Source: Ettlia oleoabundans (lineage: Eukaryota; Chlorophyta; Chlorophyceae; Chlamydomonadales). From it: a stretch of DNA of 64,000 bases. The notes below the pieces were generated by a model. It saw nothing but the letters and a program-made list of their open reading frames with translations, made no database searches and was not told where the DNA came from. Below, one piece after another: positions 39,761 to 51,600 of the stretch; the first letter of the stretch is position 1; each line of letters opens with the position of its first letter. The stretch spans positions 20,906 to 84,905 of the forward strand of contig JAAMXP010001983.1 in NCBI GenBank assembly GCA_019693395.1, in the 5' to 3' direction. The position numbers and the translations under genes are program-made.

Positions 39761-42700
39761 TCAGGGGATTCGTGCATCTGGAGGTGCTATCCAGCTGGGC
39801 TCCGGAAACGTGATCTCCCGCAGGTTGGTTAGCACCTCTTGGATTGAGGGTCGCTCTTGCGGCTGCTGCTGCCAGCATCGCCGCATCAGCTCTGCATACC
39901 TAGGCGGCATGTCTGGCGGAGTTGGAGGCCTCTCAGCCTGGTGCACCACAGCAAAGAAGATGGCAGCGGCTGATTGCTCCTCATAGGCTGGCATTCCGGT
40001 CCATGCCTCCAGCACTGCAGGCACCGCATGAAGGGTGTGAGTAGTGTCGGTGCTGGCAGAGTCAAGCTGAGAGTCAAGCTGCACACTTACAAACAGCACA
40101 CATCAGCTGTGTTGTTGATACAAGGACCGAAAACTTATTGAAATGCAATCAACCGCCACAATGCACAATGGCTTCCCACCGGCAGCTGTTGGTGCGACTT
40201 ACTGACTATGCCAAAACTGAAGATATCAGTGGCCCGACTCAGCCGCCCAGCGGCAAGCAGCTCCGGGGGCATGTACTGGACAGTGCCCAACGTCTGTGTG
40301 CGCACCAGGCTATGCTTGTCACGAGGTAGAAGCTTGCTGCAGAGTGGTCGGCCGGGTTAGCACGATAAGGGGTGGAAGATTGTGATGGTGTGCAGGCAGA
40401 GCGCTTCATGCTGTCCAGGTTTGAATTACAATCGACGAGCAGCACGTGCGCACAGCAGTAATGCGCTCTGGAGAGGCACCACCTCCAGCTTGCCGAGCAT
40501 CACCTCAAGCCAAAGTCAGCCAGCTTGGCAGTGAGACGCCCGGGTCCCGCTGACTTGAGCAACACGTTTGCAGGCTTCAAATCCATGTGCACAACGCCTG
40601 CAGCAGCATGGTCTCCCCGGTGGAACCAAGGGAGTACAAACGCCCTACTGCACAAATGGAGGCTTGGGCTTGACGCTTGTGGTCATCCAGCAGCTACAGC
40701 ATCATATTTCAAAGCTGCCCTTGCCTGATTCATGCAAGTAGTTCAGCCCCTCCGCCACATCTACCAGGATGCTCAGCAGCAGGCCCTGCAGGTACAGAGG
40801 GGCACAAGAACTTCACTTTCTGCATTGGCACAGCAAGCGGTATGGGAGTGCATACTAGCACAAGGCGCTGAAGATGCTGGCTTGAAACACATTAGCTTGC
40901 TAGTGCCCCCAAACCAGCCAGGAGGCATACAGGCAGGCAACTGGCAGGTAACTTTCAAAGCCAGCTGCCGCGTCACCTCACGGCGGCTTCCATCCGGGCG
41001 CCTCATCAGTCCCTTGTTCATGGCAGCATCCAGCGAGCCCTTCTCGCAATATTCCAACACCAGCCACGTCTGCAGGGGGCATGTGAGGAGAATGTTATTG
41101 GATCCAAAATGCTGCTGCAGGTTATTAGCGATATGCAAACTCGCTGGAAATCACAAGCATGTCAACCAGCCAACCCTCACCTCGTACTGCCCAGGATCTG
41201 AAGCAAGGGTGACCAAGCGTGCACTGCGAAGAATGCTGCTGGCAGTGCCATCGCTGTCCTCAGACAAAGGGCCAGCTCCAGAACCTAACACCGCCGCTGC
41301 TGACTGGCCCCTGCCAACTGCACTGCTGCCACGACTGCTGGCTGTATTTGAGCAGCGTCCTGAGCTAACGGCAGCAGCCGCTGCCTCGAACGCCACTTGA
41401 TTGACGGCTGCCATGTCTTGAGCGTGGGTAGCAGGTGCAGGGGCATCTGCATCTAAGCTGACGTTATCAGGAATGATGCCAGGCTGCTCAATTGGGGTTG
41501 GGGACTCTGCAGCGCTTGGCGGCAGCAGCCGGGGGCTGGGGGTCACCCAGCCCTCGCTATCTCCCGACTGCGGACCGGATGGTGCTGTGCCTTGCACCCT
41601 TAGTGTGCTTGCCCTGTAAACTTGCACGATGTTGGGGTGCGACAGGCCACAAAGCAGCAGCGCCTCCGCTGCTGGGTCAGTGCCAGTTGAGCCATCCGGC
41701 TGCGGGCTGCCCACCGTGTGCTCCATCACTTTGACTGCCACTGTGACGCCCCGAAGGTTGCCGCGGTACACCCTGCACGGATAGCAGTGGCAGAGTACGA
41801 ACAAGACAAGGTGGTTGTGACAAAATGCAACAGAGGCTCCAGCAAAACTGTTGGCCACAGTTGCATGAGAGAGGGCCCACAGAAATCCTCATCTTCAGCA
41901 CTATCGACAGTTATAACAAAGCTGGGGGTAAATGCTGCTTCATGCTTGGGCTGGCACTCTACCTGCCGTATGCGCCCCTGCCGATGAGCCCTCCTATCTC
42001 CAGCCCCTCCAGCCCGCCAAATCGCACCCGCACGAGGCTGTTGATGCCGGCATCGCGCTGCTGGCGCTGAAACACATCGATAGAGACTGTGGCGCCAGCC
42101 TGCCCCCCCTCATTAGCCAATTTGCTATCCAGATTTATACTGCCTCCAGCTGCGGCGCGCTGGCCAGCGCTCCGTTTCCGCCGCACAACAGCAAAGGCAA
42201 CCACGGTGACAGCTGCAACAGCCACCGCACTGCCTATGGCTATGCCTGCCCAGGCGACTGCCCCCAGGCTGCCACCACCCCCGCCCTCTGCAGGCCGGCC
42301 AGCAGGCAGAAAGGCAGCAACGTGCGGCATGTTGAAGAACGCACACCATGTTGGTAAATAGACTTAAAGGTAATCCAACGATTGTATGCTGGCCTAGGTT
42401 ACCTCCTGGAAGTGCCTCTGCACTGGTGACGCAGGTGAAGGTGGCCGGGCCAACAACTTGAAGCATCGCAATGCCCGCATCCACGCCAGAACTCGAGGCG
42501 AGAGGGAGTGGAAGCTACAGCAGATGGGGGCCACACACACATGGCTATCGGAGCAAAACATGATGAAGTTTTGGTGCCAGTAGAGCGCATTGGTAGTACA
42601 GCGGTTTCAAATCGCAGCGCCTGAGCCTCGCTCACCGTGTGCCTACCATACAAAGCAGTAGTGTTGTCAGACAGCAGCTCTGTCTGGTTGCCAAATATCT

Positions 42701-45322
42701 CTTTGACGTTTGGAAAGCTGCAGTGATGGGTGAATGCAAGAACAAAACCCGCAGACGGGAGCTCCTTATAGGTTTGAGCTTGAGCTACAGCACAGGCGCT
42801 TGTAGAAGATGCAAGTTGGTAAGTGTGCCCCTCTGTGAAACTGAAATCTCACAGCGCCCATTACCCAGTACTGTACTGTGGGCCATTACTACCTTCTGAT
42901 GTTGTATTCAGATGTGCAGCGTTCTAGAACTCTGGTTGAGGAATACCGCTCCAAGCGAATCTGCAAAAGTGCATCAGCAACGTGACATGTAAGTTGGGGT
43001 CAGCAAACCGGTTCCTGCATGACACTGGATACGGGACCATTTGTAGTGCGGTGCGGTTTTCTGCGAACACTTGCGGTCAAGCGTCCTTACGAGCATGCAC
43101 AGTCAGGCAAGCAATTGCCAGGCACCCGCAACAATTGCAGACCGTTGCTGAGTTATTCAACCTCTGCCCACCAGTGAATCATCCGCCACAATAACTGCGG
43201 GAAAAACTGCGCCTAGGCCCATAGCCCGCGGATAGTTAGATTGTGCCAAATCGGGGGTGTTGTTGGGCGGCACGCCCTCGATGGCCAAATCACTCAGCGT
43301 CAGCCTGGAGCCGCTGCCCACATACAGCACAGGCCAGAGCTGGGAGAAATCCAGGTGGGGCACGCCTGGTTTGGCCATGCCTAGGCTGTCAACTGGATTG
43401 TAAGACACTGCATAATGTCAGGCAAATCAGCAACAAATGGGCTGAAAGCTTTCAGCATGGTGGACAAGGGTGTGATCACTAGCAAATACACAACAAAGTG
43501 TGGATCCTATGGCAGCTGCAGTAGCGACAGCAGCAGCCGAAGCCCACCTGGACCGGCAATGCTGAGGGCTTTGCTCACCAGGCGGATGGGCAGGACGCTT
43601 CGGTTGGGTGCCTCGCCAAACGGGAACCTACGATTGGCTGCGTCAGGGCAACAGCAGCTGTGAGTATGACTGAGAATGTGCGGGCTGACCTGCTGTGTGT
43701 GTTGCTACACATGGAGCTTGAAGTTGCCTGCTAGTTTGCAGGGAATGCTTGTGCTTGCCTGCCAGAACAATGTCAGTTACGTTGGGCGACTGGAGGGCTG
43801 TTAAAAGCCCTGCGATTGTCTGCACCTTGACATTCATCCCACCTCCCCTGCCTGCAAAGACAAATTTCATGTTGCATGATTAATGGTGTAACGGAGGGAT
43901 ATTAGCATGCACGAAACTGGCCAGCAAAACTCACCGGCTCCCAGGGCTTGGAAGGTGCCTAACTGGCAGGCATAGGTGATGGGGCCCACAGCGTGCAACG
44001 TGGCCATGCCAACATTTTCGTCAGATCCAGACGTAAGGGGAAGGGGCAGCTGCAGCAGCACAGAAGCAGCAGGGCCCAATTGGAGCTCGGTGGGATCACA
44101 ATGGGTGGTACGGTGCATGCAGGCGGTACAAACGATGCGCAACGTTTGCATTACAGCAGCATCCTATCCCCAATCAGTTCACCCTATGGTTGCCTACCGT
44201 ATGGTTGCCATAAACCGCAGTAGTGTTGCCCCACAGCAGCTCAGCATTGTCCCCCAGCAGCGACTTAATCCCTCTAAAGCTGCAAAGGAACGGAAACTGG
44301 CGGACTCCCGCAAGGTAAGCTTGCTCCACGTTCCGCTGGTGCGCCCAGCCCAGACTAGATTAGAACAGTGAAGCAAACCACTGGATGCCTTCAACATGAC
44401 TGTCAACGTCAAGCAGGCATACCTTTGCGTGATGTAGTCGGGTGTACACCTGTCCGACCATTTCGATACTGAATACCGCTCCAGGTGAACCTGCGGCATG
44501 TACATGCAGGGCACATGCTGTTGTCAATGGTAGCCAGCAAACCACCCCCCTTGGCACACCGACTGTGATGATAGAAAGCCCACCTGCGAACCGTTCTCAG
44601 CAACGATTGATGGAGCCGTGAACAAGGCCTTAGCTTGTGGGTAGCTTGAACGAACCACCTCGGTGGTGTTGAAGGGTGCAACGCCCTTGATAGCCAAGTC
44701 CTTCATGACCAAACTGGCGCCGGTGCCCACAACCAGCACAGGCCAGAGGTGAGAAAAGTCCAAGTGGGGCACCCCTGGTTGTGCCATTATTGGCTCAGCA
44801 GCTGCCTTGTACTCCACTGCATTGCAGCATAGCAAACGGCAGGGTGCAGGACTGTATCAGCAGGCATCATGAACCGGCTGCCAGGAGCGGCAGGGTCATG
44901 CGCACCACCCGGCAGCCCACCTGGTCCCCGGACTGTCACATCTCTGTCAAGCCGGATGGGCAGGACACTCAGGTCTGGTGCTTGCTCAAATCGTACGCTA
45001 TCTGCAAATGGAAATATGGCGGTGGCAGTTGGCAGCATGCCGTGCGCAGAGCAAGGGTTGAAACTGTGCTGGCAGGATCCGCCCAGCAGCAACGCCTTCA
45101 CGGTAGTGCTGGCCTTGGGGAAAGCAAAAGCTTGCCTGTCAGCAGGACATCTGTGACACTCTGATCTTGCAACGCGTGAATGAGCTCAGCAATCCTCGCA
45201 ACCTGGACTGCCGTGTCGTCGCCAACACCGTCAGCAGCAGCCGCACCGCCACCAAGGCTATTTGCTGTTGCGTCAAGCAGGCCCACCAAGACTAATGCGA
45301 GGCAGGCAATGGAGCGATGCAT
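39761..45322 (-). CDS. Receptor-like protein kinase (TKL/Raf-like) with duplicated ectodomain
   Basis: Starts at 45322 with a signal peptide (MHRSIACLALVLVGLLDATA). The ectodomain is two tandem copies of about 210 residues, each over six exons, with beta-helix-like periodic hydrophobic stretches. A transmembrane helix follows (AVAWAGIAIGSAVAVAAVTV, about 42180-42260), then a juxtamembrane segment and the kinase: LIGRGAYGR glycine loop (about 41960), VTVAVKVMEH (Lys), a long Ser/Ala/Pro insert (about 41190-41620), WLVLEYCEKGSLDAA, VVHMDLKPANVLL (40568-40591), LADFGLR (40509-40517), GTVQYMPPELL, and RCWQQQPQERPSIQEVL near the stop at 39761. All core catalytic residues are present. Introns after exon 1 and after the matching exon of the second copy use GC donors. 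The ligand is unknown. Confidence 0.85.
42400..43862 (-). repeat. Ectodomain copy B of the second receptor kinase
   Basis: Six exons parallel to copy A: ALQSPNVTDIVLAG; FGEAPNRSVLPIRLVSKALS; AKPGVPHLDFSQLWPVLYVG; IRLERYSSTRVLERCTSEY; TELLSDNTTALYGRHT; IAMLQVVGPATFTCV. Intron phases agree where checked, and the first intron of both copies begins gcaagc. Confidence 0.8.
43935..45322 (-). repeat. Ectodomain copy A of the second receptor kinase
   Basis: Six exons encoding, in order: ALQDQSVTDVLLTG; FEQAPDLSVLPIRLDRDVTV; AQPGVPHLDFSHLWPVLVVG; VHLERYSVSKWSDRCTPDY; AELLWGNTTAVYGNHT; MATLHAVGPITYACQ. Each has a counterpart in copy B in the same order. The first exon also carries the signal peptide. 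Confidence 0.8.
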
Positions 45323-46606
45323 TTAAAGAGGAAGAACCGGCTGGCAGCCTGAAAGCAAGCGAAGGTGACTAGTAAGGAGTAGCAAGCGAAGCTGTGTAAA
45401 GCAGGTGTAAAGGGGGCGGCGATAGATTTGGGGCTGTGACTTGCACACCGTGGTCGAGCACAGCGAATCGAAATCGACCGCAGGCCTGTGGAGACCACCA
45501 AGATGTGCTTCTCTCACCGAAGTCACACCCAGCATGGCCTGTGACACGTCAGTCCGTCGTTTTCTCTCTCTAAATAACTCAAGGATCTGAAAATATTACC
45601 CCAGATATGGTCGTCGTGGGCGCAGCGCTCCAAGCGCTTGAGTATGGCCACCCTGAGCAAACTGAGTCGGGTGACCCGGTAGGTTTTTCCCGCGATTGCA
45701 AAGTATTGGAGGCCCTGCTTCTATATCATGCTAAACTGCAGCTATGGTGGGCTGGTAGGGGCGCTGACAGTGTTAACAACGCAAACCTTGTACAGGGGCA
45801 GGGTGCTCATTGGCTCGCAAGGCAGCGGCCCTTGGGGTTAGGCTGGGCGTGAAGTCCACAGCATCATCAGCGCCGGGCAAACCCTGCACTGAGGTTCATA
45901 CTGGCTGATCTTCATTCTAGCGTGTTTCTTTGCGCCACGCCTGCCACGTCCTCCGGCATCAACGCTCTTGTGTTCCTATCCCGTGAGGTGGGGCCGAAGC
46001 TCTTCCCCGCCCTGCCCGACATCGATGCCCATCTGGCAGCCTGCCCCATCAGCGTGACCAGCTCCTTTATGATCCGCTGCTTCAGTTAACAAGGTAATTT
46101 TTCGATGAAGGATAGTTGCTTTGTGCAGGGTGTGGCATTTTTGTGGCACTGGTGTGGCAGAGCTGGCGCCAGCGGATGGGAGCAGGGAGCACCGCTACCT
46201 TTGTGGCTATGTAGAGACAAACAGATCAACTGCGGCAGGGCACGCTTCAGGCCGCGAGCGCCCCTTCCGCAGAGAATGCTTGCAAGCACCAGTTGTGCCT
46301 CAGCGCACCGGATTACATCCAATTTGGTAAGTCAACTGTCTAGACCATTTAATAAGCTGACAGTACGCTAATTTGGGCCCTTTAAGCGGCGGAATAAAGG
46401 GCCTTTCCTCTGTGGCTGCCAGCGGTGCAAACCGCAGAAAACACGGGCTGGGTGCCATCCGTTTGCGCCACGGTTCATTTAAAACGTATAGCCTTCCGTG
46501 TCCCGTTGGTGATTTTGCTTTAAGTTTGTTGTTCTGCTCAGAGCACTCCAGGGCTACCGCTAAAGTGCAAGATCATTGACACTTTTGCGGGGCACTTGTA
46601 GCAGCC
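45323..46606. other. Intergenic region with unresolved exon-like segments
   Basis: The part next to 45323 holds the receptor-kinase promoter. On plus, an exon-like piece at 45607-45678 (MVVVGAALQALEYGHPEQTE..., donor gtaggt) and an open stretch at about 45900-46089 (SREVGPKLFPALPDIDAHLA, ending in TAA) look coding. I could not join them in a consistent phase through the segment near 45800. They may belong to a small gene of unknown function. Confidence 0.3.
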
Positions 46607-47921
46607 ATGATGGACGACAGGCGAAGTGCGTGACCTGCACCATGTTATGATCCTGCGAGTTTGGTCGTGTTGCAGCTTACCAAACCAGCGGAGAACAGAA
46701 GTTTGCGCAAAGTTGGCGCGGTGGTGACTGCCAGCACGCGGTGGTGGCATCAGCCATATTCACGACTGCAACCGCCCCTTGCCGACCCGCCCTGTGCTCA
46801 TCCCGTGGCTGCAGAAATTGGCGTGGGCCTGACGGGGTTGGGCTTCCTATTCCTCATCCTAGGCGTGCTGTTCTTCTTCGATAGAGGGCTCCTAGCCATG
46901 GGAAACGTGCGGCTCTACAGCGTGGCATCGGGCTTGCTGTGTGGTACCCACTTGGTGGCCCAATCTGAGGAGCACACCTTACCTGGCCATGCCCTTGATT
47001 CTTTAAACCCAAGTTATACAATGTACCGAATGCTGATGCGGTACATGCTAGTCGGTTTGCTTCCAGTCATTCACAACCCCGGTAGTCAGCCGGACTGCCT
47101 CTAACTGCCATGAGCCAGTATGTGCTAAGCTGCGACTGCTCTCCACCTTGCTGCAGGTGCTTTTCCTCACAGGAGTGGGGCTCACAATAGGGCCGCAGGC
47201 AGCACTGCGCTTCTTCATGCGCCCCAAGAATTACAAGGGCAGCGCTTTCTTTCTGGGAGGAGTGGTGCTTGTGGTGTGGGGATGGACGCTAGTAGGTGCG
47301 GGTCGCAGCTGGCAACAGCCTTGCAGCAGTGGAAAGGGCTGATGCTTGGGGAACCCACATTGCTTCGCAGCAACTCCGTGGCCACCAGTTGCCTGCTGCT
47401 GTGCGCTGGCTACCATTGGGTGCATCCCAGTCACCCTGCCTGCTCTTCAGGGTCAGCGAAGCAAGAGGCAATTCGGGCTGTACCCGGAACCTCGGCCTGC
47501 AAGTCTTCCTGGAACCGATCTTGCCGGGTGCCCTCTGTGCCTGCTGCTGCAGGGTTTGCGCTGGAGATGTGGGGTTTCTGGCTTCTCTTCAGCGCCTTCT
47601 TCCCTACAGTGCTGTCCTTCCTGCGGTAAGCGGCCTGCACAAGGCAGCAGTGGCAGCTAAGCTTGGGCTGCTGGGTGTCACAGGGGTGCTGTCATCAAAA
47701 GTTTTTGCCTCGCGGTCACACTGCCTGCCATTGCCACTCCGCTTGCCATCTGGCTCAGCAGTCGGTGCCCGTCGTTGACATTGTCTTTCCCATTATTCAT
47801 TCCATAATTCTGGCCATCTGCCTGCAGGCGCATGCCCTTCCTGAAGCGCGTGCTCGACTTGCCGGCATTTAAGGCAGTGATTAACAAAGTTGCACCGGCA
47901 GGTGGCGGGCTTCCTGTGTAG
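46607..47921 (+). CDS. GOT1: GOT1-type Golgi vesicle transport protein, 138 aa
   Basis: Small four-helix membrane protein of ER-Golgi traffic. Five exons join in phase: 46607-46625, 46815-46906, 47157-47295, 47553-47625 and 47828-47921, 417 bases including TAG. The length of 138 aa equals human GOT1B. Conserved stretches are in order: KIGVGLTGLGFLFLILGVLF, FFDRGLLAMGN, TIGPQAALRFF, GSAFFLGGVVLVVWGWTLVG, EMWGFWLLFSAFFPTVLSFL and RRMPFLKRVLDLPAFK. The first exon is tiny (MMDDRR plus one base) and was chosen because it supplies the residues before KIG in frame, with a gtgcgt donor. All junctions are GT-AG. Confidence 0.95.
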
Positions 47922-48656
47922 GTGTGGTAATCCCAGTGGCGACAGCCAAACCGCACACAACACATGAGGCTTACACCTGTCCTTCGCTGCTGCTGTTGGC
48001 TCTCCTCTTCTTCGCTCTCATATCGCTGCCCCACCTAGCCCCCCGCCTTGCCTGTTCACTTGCTTCTGACGCTAACTTGCTGACCCAACCACCAATGCAT
48101 TGACCCCCGCCCTTCCTGGGCCTTAATTCAATTTGACTGCGCCATGCTTCGGCGTTTTGACAAAGTTGACCCAGCTGATTTACACTTGCCATGTTCCTTC
48201 CACTCTCTTTGTGTGCCTACCAGTCTTGTCTGCCCTGGCGTTCACAGCCCAGCAAATCCATTTGATGCCAAGCCTGGCACAATCGAGCCACAATTCCACT
48301 CTTGATGTGCAATACACCTGTGTAAAACACTCTGGGCAGACATTGCCAAGCAGTGCTGCATTGCTGATAAAAAGCCGGCTTTCTTTCAGTGTTTATGCTA
48401 GTTGCTCCCGAAAGGAGTTGAAATGCCTGGATTTCAAGGGCGGATACCCAAAGTTCTGCGCATATGGCTGCCAAGGAGCAGGCTGTGGCTTTACAGAGTC
48501 TGCCGCCACTGTCTATGCTACTTATTGCAATGAGGACAAGCTGAGCAATGCGCAAAACATGGCAAAGTACCAACAGTGAACACGATGAGAGGCCAGTAGG
48601 CGGGCACAGATCTGCCGGGGCTACTAGGAAGGGGGAAGTAGTTCACTCACACCACT
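47922..48656 (+). other. Region between GOT1 and the CPL gene, with a possible Cys-rich ORF
   Basis: Convergent gap of about 735 bases. On plus, 48390-48579 follows a good acceptor (ttctttcag) and encodes VYASCSRKELKCLDFKGGYP and then KFCAYGCQGAGCGF, with seven Cys in about 65 residues, ending in TGA. A start codon and upstream exon were not found, so this could be a small secreted-type gene or chance. The rest shows nothing recognisable. Confidence 0.3.
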
Positions 48657-51600
48657 TCAGGATAGCTCGTCTTGCAGTGAAGCCAAGTATGCGTCACGTG
48701 TCACACCCTGCTGCTGCTGCGCAACCGACTGTGCATGGCGGGTGTCCAAGTTACGCGCCGAGCGTCGCTCCATGCGGCCTGGCGGTGCACCCCTACCACC
48801 GCCACGACTGGGGCCTGGGCCTGCAAAGCTGCCGCTGCCAGGTAGCCCGCCATGGGCACCAGCAGCGGGCACGCTGGGGTTGTCAAAGTGCACGGCATAG
48901 CCGGCCTTCTGCAGCACCAGAAGCGCAGCATGCTGCTTGGCCCTCTTATCGCCGCGCGGCCCCGGGGGGCCTGTGCCCACCGCTTCAAACTCGCCGCCGT
49001 TGACCACCAGGCGGCAGCGCCAGCTCCTGTCGTGAAAGTAAAGGGGTGGGAGTGAAGGGGTGGGTTGAGACATTGCCATGCTGCGGTCTGTTTCTGTGGG
49101 GGGGCACAAGGCGATGGCAGGTTGGGCACCATGCGGCAGCTTATTGTGACGAGGTGTATCGGAGCCCACAAACAGCATGAAGGGCAGGCCGGTGTGATGA
49201 GCACTGCGAAAAAGCGGGAGAGGTGCAGGATGTTATGGGTGATGACAGACTCGTTGGGCTATTGCATGCCGGCTGCCTCACCCGTCAGACCCCTGGGGCT
49301 GCTCTTGCCACTCGATGCGATTGGTGGCAGCAGGGAAGTGGCCAATCAGGGTGTCAATGGCATTCCTGCAAACAAATATGAGGCAGGTCAGTCATCAGAA
49401 ACTCGAGAAACAGCGGCAGCGCAGTTATATCTGGCAGCGGCAGCAGTAGCGCAAGCGCCAGCAGAGTGGACACAAACAATCGCAGCTTTTGGTGAGCTCA
49501 ACCAACCCAGTGAGGAAACTCGCTTGCCTGCTGGTCACGCCGCCGACCGTCGGGGGCGGCGCTCTTTGCGGTGCTGCTGTATAAGGACCGGTTTGTGGCG
49601 CGCCGTAGTGACGCGGAGGAGGCGGCGGTGCTGCTCGCCCGCCTGGTGGCCGGCTGGGAGCCCCAGCCCCTCCAGCTGCATTCATGTGCTGCAAGGCGGC
49701 GGCAGCAGCCGCCTGCATGGCCTCCTGCTGGGTGGGCCCTGTGCCAACGCCCGCCGGCTGCTCGTGAGGGGGTGGGAAGTCTGACAGCCAGCCACCAACA
49801 TAAGCAGCCACGTGCCACCTGCCCTCTGGCTGCTGGGTGCACTGCCATTGCAGCCGCACGTGCTGCCGCTGGGTGGCGGTATACAGCTGGGCCAAAGCAT
49901 CCACGCCGTTGCTGCCTGGCGGCCCTCCCTGCTGCTGAGGCTGCTGCTGATTACGGCGTGGTTGTTTCTGCCGGCTGCCTCCCGCCTCGTCGCCACTGTC
50001 GGTTGATTTGCGCTTGACCCCTGCTTGCTGCCCCGGCGCCGCCTGCACGCGCTGCATGGGGTGCGGCTGTGCCTGCCCAAGCTGCTGCCCGGCGCCCTGG
50101 CCAGGTTCCATGCTGTTGAAAGTCTCCAGCCAGCGTTGGCGCATGTCATCGCCCGCAGCAGCAGGCCCCTGCCGCTGCGGACCCGGTGGCAAGGTTGCAG
50201 GCGGCTGCGACTGCTGTGGTGGCGGTGGGTGCTGCGGGGGATGTTGCACACGCTGCATGGGGCGCGGCGCCTGGCCCGCCCCCGGTGCCATCCCAACAAG
50301 GTGGGGAAGCATCGCACCTGCTGGCATCGCGGCGCTGGCTGTGCCCCAAGCTGACTGCTGCTGCGAGAGCCCGGCTGGCGCCTGCTGTCCCGGCCCCGCA
50401 ACGTGGGTTTGTGGTGCCCCAGCCGATTGCTCCGGCGCATGCTGCTGCTGCTGCCTCTGTTGGCCCGGCGCCTGCTCTTGCCCTGCGGACGGCCCATGCA
50501 GGCCCACCAGTCGCCTCATGGGAGGCGGCCGCGGCCTGCCCGCCGCACCTGGCTGCTGCTGCTGCTGCTGCTGTGGTGGTGCTCCTGTGTGGAGCATACC
50601 CAGGGCGTCCGACAGAGTGCTGGTATCAGCAGGAGGTGGCTGCCCTGCAGCGCCACCCTGTGGTCTGCGCCGAGGGTCAGAAGCCATCTGTCGCTGCAGG
50701 GCAGCCACCCCCGGCCCCGGTGCCCCTTGCTCTGGAGGCGCCTGGGAGCCGGGCGGTAACCTGCCTGGCCGCTGACGCTGCGGCCGCCCTGCCTGGTGCT
50801 GCTGCTGCTGCTGTTGACCAACTGCCTCTGGTGGGGGCTGCTGGTGCTGTTGCTGATGCGGGGGCACGGGCTGCATCAACTGCAGGCGGGGATCAACAGG
50901 TACCCCACCCGTTGGTGGCCCAGGCTGCGGCCCTGGCTGCTGCCCATCCAGCAATCCCTGCAAGGTGGCCAGCAGCTCCACCCCCGCCTGCCCAGACAGC
51001 TGAGCTAGTGGTGGCGGCTGCTGCCCTGCAACCCCTGGTGCCAGGTGCTGCTGCTGAGGCGGTAGCTGCTGCTGGAATTGCTGCGCCGGCGATCCAGCTG
51101 CCCCCTGCTGCTGTTGCTGGCGGCGCAGCTGCCTTGGATCCACCGGCCGTTCTATGGCGGCCTGCAGCAACGGGGGCAGCCCCTCGGGCTGTGCCACCCG
51201 GTGCAGCCCCGCCGCTATCAGCCCCTCCACCCAGGGGGCAGGCACCAGCGCCGCAGCGTACGACTCATGCAGGGGCCGGCTCAGGCTCAGCGGCTGCTGA
51301 TGGAGCATGTCCAGCTGGCGCCTGCGATGGTGGGGAAGATGGGTGGGTGGGTCCTCAAACACGGGTAGCAGTGAGAGCAGCTCAGGACAAGAGTCAAAGG
51401 GCTGGTAACCCCTAAGCCAAGGCCCGAGACAGCCGGCTAGCCATGCAAGTGTCCTCAGCACCCCGCCCACTGCCGAGAGGACAGGACAGGATGGCCCTCA
51501 CCTCAGCACCTCCTGCACGCGGTGGAAGGCGTGCTTGCGCAGGTTGAACAACTCCTCCTTCAACCGAATCATCTGGGCGCTCAGCGTCTGCAATCATGTA

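Noticed and set aside
50186..51415. 409-codon plus-strand open frame, Ala/Pro-rich
   Set aside because: It is the reverse complement of the Gln-rich exon of the CPL gene; repeated CAG/CTG triplets keep several frames open.
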